DNA of 6,417 nt. Source: CAZVRZ01 sp964629965. Its GTDB lineage: Bacteria; Chloroflexota; Anaerolineae; Anaerolineales; UBA4823. The stretch lies in the NCBI GenBank assembly GCA_964629965.1, contig CAZVRZ010000232.1:1-6417 (forward strand). The letters run 5' to 3'. A program made the translations under genes and the position numbers. The notes under the pieces were generated by a model. That model saw only the letters and a list, made by a program, of their open reading frames with translations. It searched no databases and was not told where the DNA came from. Positions 3,595 to 6,417 of the stretch are shown here, piece after piece. Positions within the stretch are counted from its first letter, which is position 1, and every line of letters begins with the position of its first letter.

Positions 3595-6153
3595 ATGCCT
3601 GAAAAACATCAACCAGTAACCACTCGAATTTCTGTTAGGGTCAGCCTCATTCGCCTGGGACTGGCCCTGGCATTTATCTCATTGGTGCTTGGGCTGGCAT
3701 GGAATTTCCATAAGCCTGATCTGCTCACCCGTCAGGAAAAGGCTGAACAATATGCCGGTAGTTTCGATGCCACTCATCCAATCGGGCAAAGCTTTGTTTC
3801 TGATAAAGACCGTCTCAGCGCTCTTCAGTTTTTCATACGTGCAGCACCTGGAGCGCCAACTTCCTCGGCCAGCCTGATCTTGCGGCTGAGAGAGTCGCCC
3901 ACTTCCAGCGCCGACTTGATTGTGACGCGCCTTCCACTCAGTGTTTTACAAGAAGGGCCAGCGGTTACATTCTCTTTTCCTCCTCAGATTTCTGAACAAC
4001 AATCTTTTTTTGCCCTGCTCGAGACCAATGCCCTACCCAACCAGGTTACGCTGCTCGCCAGCCGCAGCGATGCTTATTTCGATGGAAGCTTATATCTAGA
4101 CGGTCAACCTACCAAGCGCGATCTGGCTTTCCGAGCCTATACTACTCCCAATGCGTCGAGCTGGCTACGCTCTCTGCTGGCTGCGGGCGGACGTCTAGGC
4201 TGGATGCTGGTGATCACCCTGTTCTTTGCAACCCTGGGCGGCAGTATGCTGGTCTTGTTGAACGCCGGCCCGCGAAGTGATTTGCCCGGCGAAAAGACTG
4301 CCTGGCGCGTCGAATGGCTAATCATGGCTATTTCCTGTGGAGTAAGCATAGCGCCGATCTTATGGACAGTGTGTGCGCCGCTTCATATCCGCCTGGATCC
4401 GCCGGCTTTACAGGGCGCATTCCTGGCAGTGCTGTTCCTGGCTGCACTCAAGGGATTGCTTCAGCATTTATTTATTAACAAGCGCGATCTGAGGCAACCG
4501 CAAACCTCCGCTAGCCGATCGAAGACAACACATCAACCTATCGCCAGTGATATGAAACAACTCCATGGATTCGCCGCCACGCTGACCTTGATAGGGTTAT
4601 TTGTATTGGTACTCATCGTGCGCGTGCTGCAGATTGAAGATCTATCGGCTCCTTTGTGGGTAGATGGGTTAACCCATACTAACACCATTCAAGCCATCGT
4701 CCAGGCGGGCGAATTGCCTACCGGCCTGCTCTACCACGTGGGCTTTCACGCCAATGTGGTTGCACTTCAGGCTATCACGGACCTGCCGATCCCGGAATTG
4801 ATGCTTATATACGGGCAATGGATCGGCGCGTTGAGCGGATTAACGTTGTACTTGTTCGCAAAAATAATACTGGAGCCAGTGCTCCAACCTGGAAATGGGA
4901 ACCTTATTTCATACCTCGCCAGCGCAGTTGGGTTATGGTTTTTTGCTCAAGCGCCAACCTACTTAGTCAACTGGGGACGCTATCCGTTCATGCAGGGCAT
5001 TGCGCTCCTGCCAGGAGCGCTGGCTGTCACCTTGTATGCCTTATCAAAACAGAGACTGGCTAACTATGCTCTGGCAGCCATTCTGGTTTCGGGATTGTTC
5101 CTTTCTCACTACGGGATGATATCTTTTTGGCTGACCTTCATGCTGACATGGGCAGGTTGGCGTGCCTGTCAAGGCGGCTATTTTACGGCTGCCTCCCGCC
5201 GGCAATTTCAATTTCCAACGGTCCAACTCAATCGCTGGTTTATCCTGGCTTCTACTATCGCCATTCTGTGCATCCTGGTGCTCGGTCTGCGGTCTGCGGC
5301 ATTATGGTTTGGAGAAACTTTTGCCTCCATTATCGCCCAAAGTCGCCAAAACGTGGAAGAGATAGAACTTATTGAAATCTTTCGGATCAATTTCCAGTCG
5401 GGTGGTTTATGGCTCGGTATCGTTGGACTGAGCGGCCTGATCCTGGCCGCCTTCCGCTACCGGCAGGTGTTGCTGCTCGTGGGAGGCTGGTTTCTTTCTC
5501 AGACCACGTTCATTGCCTTGCAAGCCCCCTTTTTCGGAGAAGCCCTGGCAAGCTACACCAACCTGTTCCTGGCTCTATCCTTGCCGCTGGCGATCTTCGC
5601 TGGCCTGTTTTATCATGAATTGGCGTTACTCCTATTCCGAAGATCACCCCCAAATAAATCTGTTCCCATAATGCCGGACAGAAAAACTCCGCTTCGCGAA
5701 AAAGGGGCTTTTCTCTGCCTAGCCGCGCTGGCCATTACAGGCAGCTTTTTTCAAATGAACATCATTACCCCAGCAACGGTTTTATACACTTCCGCGGATC
5801 GGCAGGCCATGCAATGGATACGTGAAAATACGCCAGAAGGAGCCAGATTCCTGATCAATTCGAACTATTGGGGAGGATTAAAACAAAAAATCGTCCCCTC
5901 TGATGGCGGCGGATGGGTTGAAATGATGACCGGCCGTCCGGCAGAGTTTCTCCAAAACGAGGATGAACGACAAAATCTGGTAGAATTTCTTCGCTCCCGG
6001 CCGAAGGAATATATTTACCTGGGGGCTTTCCCTGGTTTTCTGGATCAAGCAATTCTTTCTGAAACCGCGGATCCCCTGTTATTGAGTAGCCTAGAAAAGG
6101 TCTATCAGCAAGGCGGCATCAGTATTTTCCGTTGGTGTCCAAATAACCCATAA
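3595..6153 (+). CDS. Polytopic membrane protein, GT-C glycosyltransferase-like
   Basis: The product has 852 residues. One membrane helix (17-36) is followed by a soluble, strand-rich domain (about 46-185: GQSFVSDKDRLSALQFFIRA, later DLAFRAYTTP) that resembles a beta-sandwich. Then come about 12-13 hydrophobic segments (near 201-223, 240-260, 270-292, 325-344, 402-424, 438-455, 464-483, 488-520, 549-568, 603-642, 653-674, 704-720). A loop after the helix at 325-344 has PLWVDGLTHTN (353-363) and HVGFH (381-385). An Asp in the first large outer loop is usual in GT-C lipid-linked sugar transferases, so D357 is a candidate catalytic residue. The C-terminal soluble part has RQAMQWIRENTPEGA (736-750), SDGGGW (769-774) and TGR (779-781), as in many uncharacterised GT-C-like proteins of Chloroflexota. 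Substrate and acceptor are unknown. The start ATG directly follows an in-frame TAG (3592-3594) and has no clear ribosome site, which suggests coupling to the propeller gene 25 bp upstream. Confidence 0.75.
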   Translation: MPEKHQPVTTRISVRVSLIRLGLALAFISLVLGLAWNFHKPDLLTRQEKAEQYAGSFDATHPIGQSFVSDKDRLSALQFFIRAAPGAPTSSASLILRLRESPTSSADLIVTRLPLSVLQEGPAVTFSFPPQISEQQSFFALLETNALPNQVTLLASRSDAYFDGSLYLDGQPTKRDLAFRAYTTPNASSWLRSLLAAGGRLGWMLVITLFFATLGGSMLVLLNAGPRSDLPGEKTAWRVEWLIMAISCGVSIAPILWTVCAPLHIRLDPPALQGAFLAVLFLAALKGLLQHLFINKRDLRQPQTSASRSKTTHQPIASDMKQLHGFAATLTLIGLFVLVLIVRVLQIEDLSAPLWVDGLTHTNTIQAIVQAGELPTGLLYHVGFHANVVALQAITDLPIPELMLIYGQWIGALSGLTLYLFAKIILEPVLQPGNGNLISYLASAVGLWFFAQAPTYLVNWGRYPFMQGIALLPGALAVTLYALSKQRLANYALAAILVSGLFLSHYGMISFWLTFMLTWAGWRACQGGYFTAASRRQFQFPTVQLNRWFILASTIAILCILVLGLRSAALWFGETFASIIAQSRQNVEEIELIEIFRINFQSGGLWLGIVGLSGLILAAFRYRQVLLLVGGWFLSQTTFIALQAPFFGEALASYTNLFLALSLPLAIFAGLFYHELALLLFRRSPPNKSVPIMPDRKTPLREKGAFLCLAALAITGSFFQMNIITPATVLYTSADRQAMQWIRENTPEGARFLINSNYWGGLKQKIVPSDGGGWVEMMTGRPAEFLQNEDERQNLVEFLRSRPKEYIYLGAFPGFLDQAILSETADPLLLSSLEKVYQQGGISIFRWCPNNP

Positions 6154-6417
6154 GAGTGGGGCTGGCAGTGATCTCGCTGGCCAAAGCCATGCAAAAATCA
6201 CATCCCTTTACGAGTCTTTTTGCTGTGACATCTGGGCGGCGTTTATCAAAGTGGTCGCCGCCTAACTCGTGATAAGGTTCCATGCGTCTGATCAAAGGAT
6301 TGAGGAAGGCGGGTAGCCATTCCTCACTTGAGTGCGCAGTAGCTCTCATCCAGTCGTATCGGTGTGATCATCACTATACTGAGCGATCGTTTCATCGGCG
6401 GAAAGCCATTGAGTGGT
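6154..6417 (-). pseudogene. Frameshifted gene fragment, possibly transposase C-terminus
   Basis: One minus-strand frame is open from the right edge (6417) to TGA 6348-6346 and reads QWLSADETIAQYSDDH. The next frame continues as HRYDWMRATAHSSEEW, then LNPLIRRMEPYHELGGDHFD and KRRPDVTAKRLVK, up to about 6206. After that it becomes unlike a protein family and stops at 6119, inside the antisense of the membrane-protein gene. Joining the two frames near 6360 gives one continuous, plausible C-terminal region. The ELGGD-x-FD-x(n)-RLVK-like ending reminds me of the last part of some transposases, but I cannot name a family. It is best read as a decayed gene end, convergent with the membrane-protein gene. 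Confidence 0.35.

Noticed and set aside
6191..6223. GCAAAAA ... TTTTTGC repeat after the membrane-protein gene as a terminator
   Set aside because: The stem is seven A/T-rich pairs with a loop of about 19 bases; it is too weak to call a terminator.
6235..6262. GGCGGCG ... CGCCGCC inverted repeat
   Set aside because: It falls in the reading frame of the decayed gene, where Gly-Gly and Arg-Arg codons produce it, and no T-run follows.

Overview
The window looks like part of a Chloroflexota (Anaerolineae-like) chromosome. This is inferred from protein style, not from a marker gene. The signs are a secreted repeat protein with many VYVGG / ARWDG motifs that ends in a short VYLP tail, a large GT-C-like membrane protein with a WIRENTPEGA-type C-terminal domain, and HicA/HicB variants common in that phylum. 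There is no rRNA, tRNA, CRISPR array or complete insertion sequence.

Left third (1-1655, all minus strand). Read in the direction of transcription, a TTGACG/TATCAT promoter overlaps a perfect 7+5+7 inverted repeat. It is followed by a long-form HicA-type toxin gene (1617-1345) and its HicB-type antitoxin gene (1317-940). Next comes a degenerate second hicA, recognisable only by its C-terminal half (about 905-737). The start of a second, different HicB gene (750-415) is embedded in its end. Last is the 5' part of a lipocalin-like (CrtC/AttH type) gene that runs off the left edge (347-1). The genes are closely spaced and could share one transcript. The picture is two unrelated HicAB cassettes side by side, one intact and one that has lost its toxin N-terminus.

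Middle (1656-2033). This is about 380 bp with no convincing gene. It separates the leftward TA cluster from the rightward genes. It holds an isolated TATAAT hexamer, two hairpin-forming repeats and, just before the next gene, a perfect 10-bp-stem hairpin plus an AGGAGG ribosome binding site.

Right (2034-6153, plus strand). Two genes lie 25 bp apart and probably form one transcription unit. The first encodes an exported seven-repeat protein, very likely a seven-bladed beta-propeller, followed by an Ig-like domain and a VYLPIAER tail. The second encodes an 852-residue polytopic membrane protein of GT-C glycosyltransferase style, with extra soluble domains at both ends. A cell-surface role (display or glycosylation of an envelope protein or glycan) is a reasonable inference but is not shown by the sequence.

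Right edge (6154-6417). No intact gene is seen. A minus-strand reading frame broken by a frameshift looks like the C-terminal end of a decayed gene, possibly a transposase.

I see no clearly new biological system. The most informative items are the tandem and partly decayed HicAB modules with their leaderless-looking promoter/operator, and the propeller plus membrane-protein pair with its leader hairpin and C-terminal tail.
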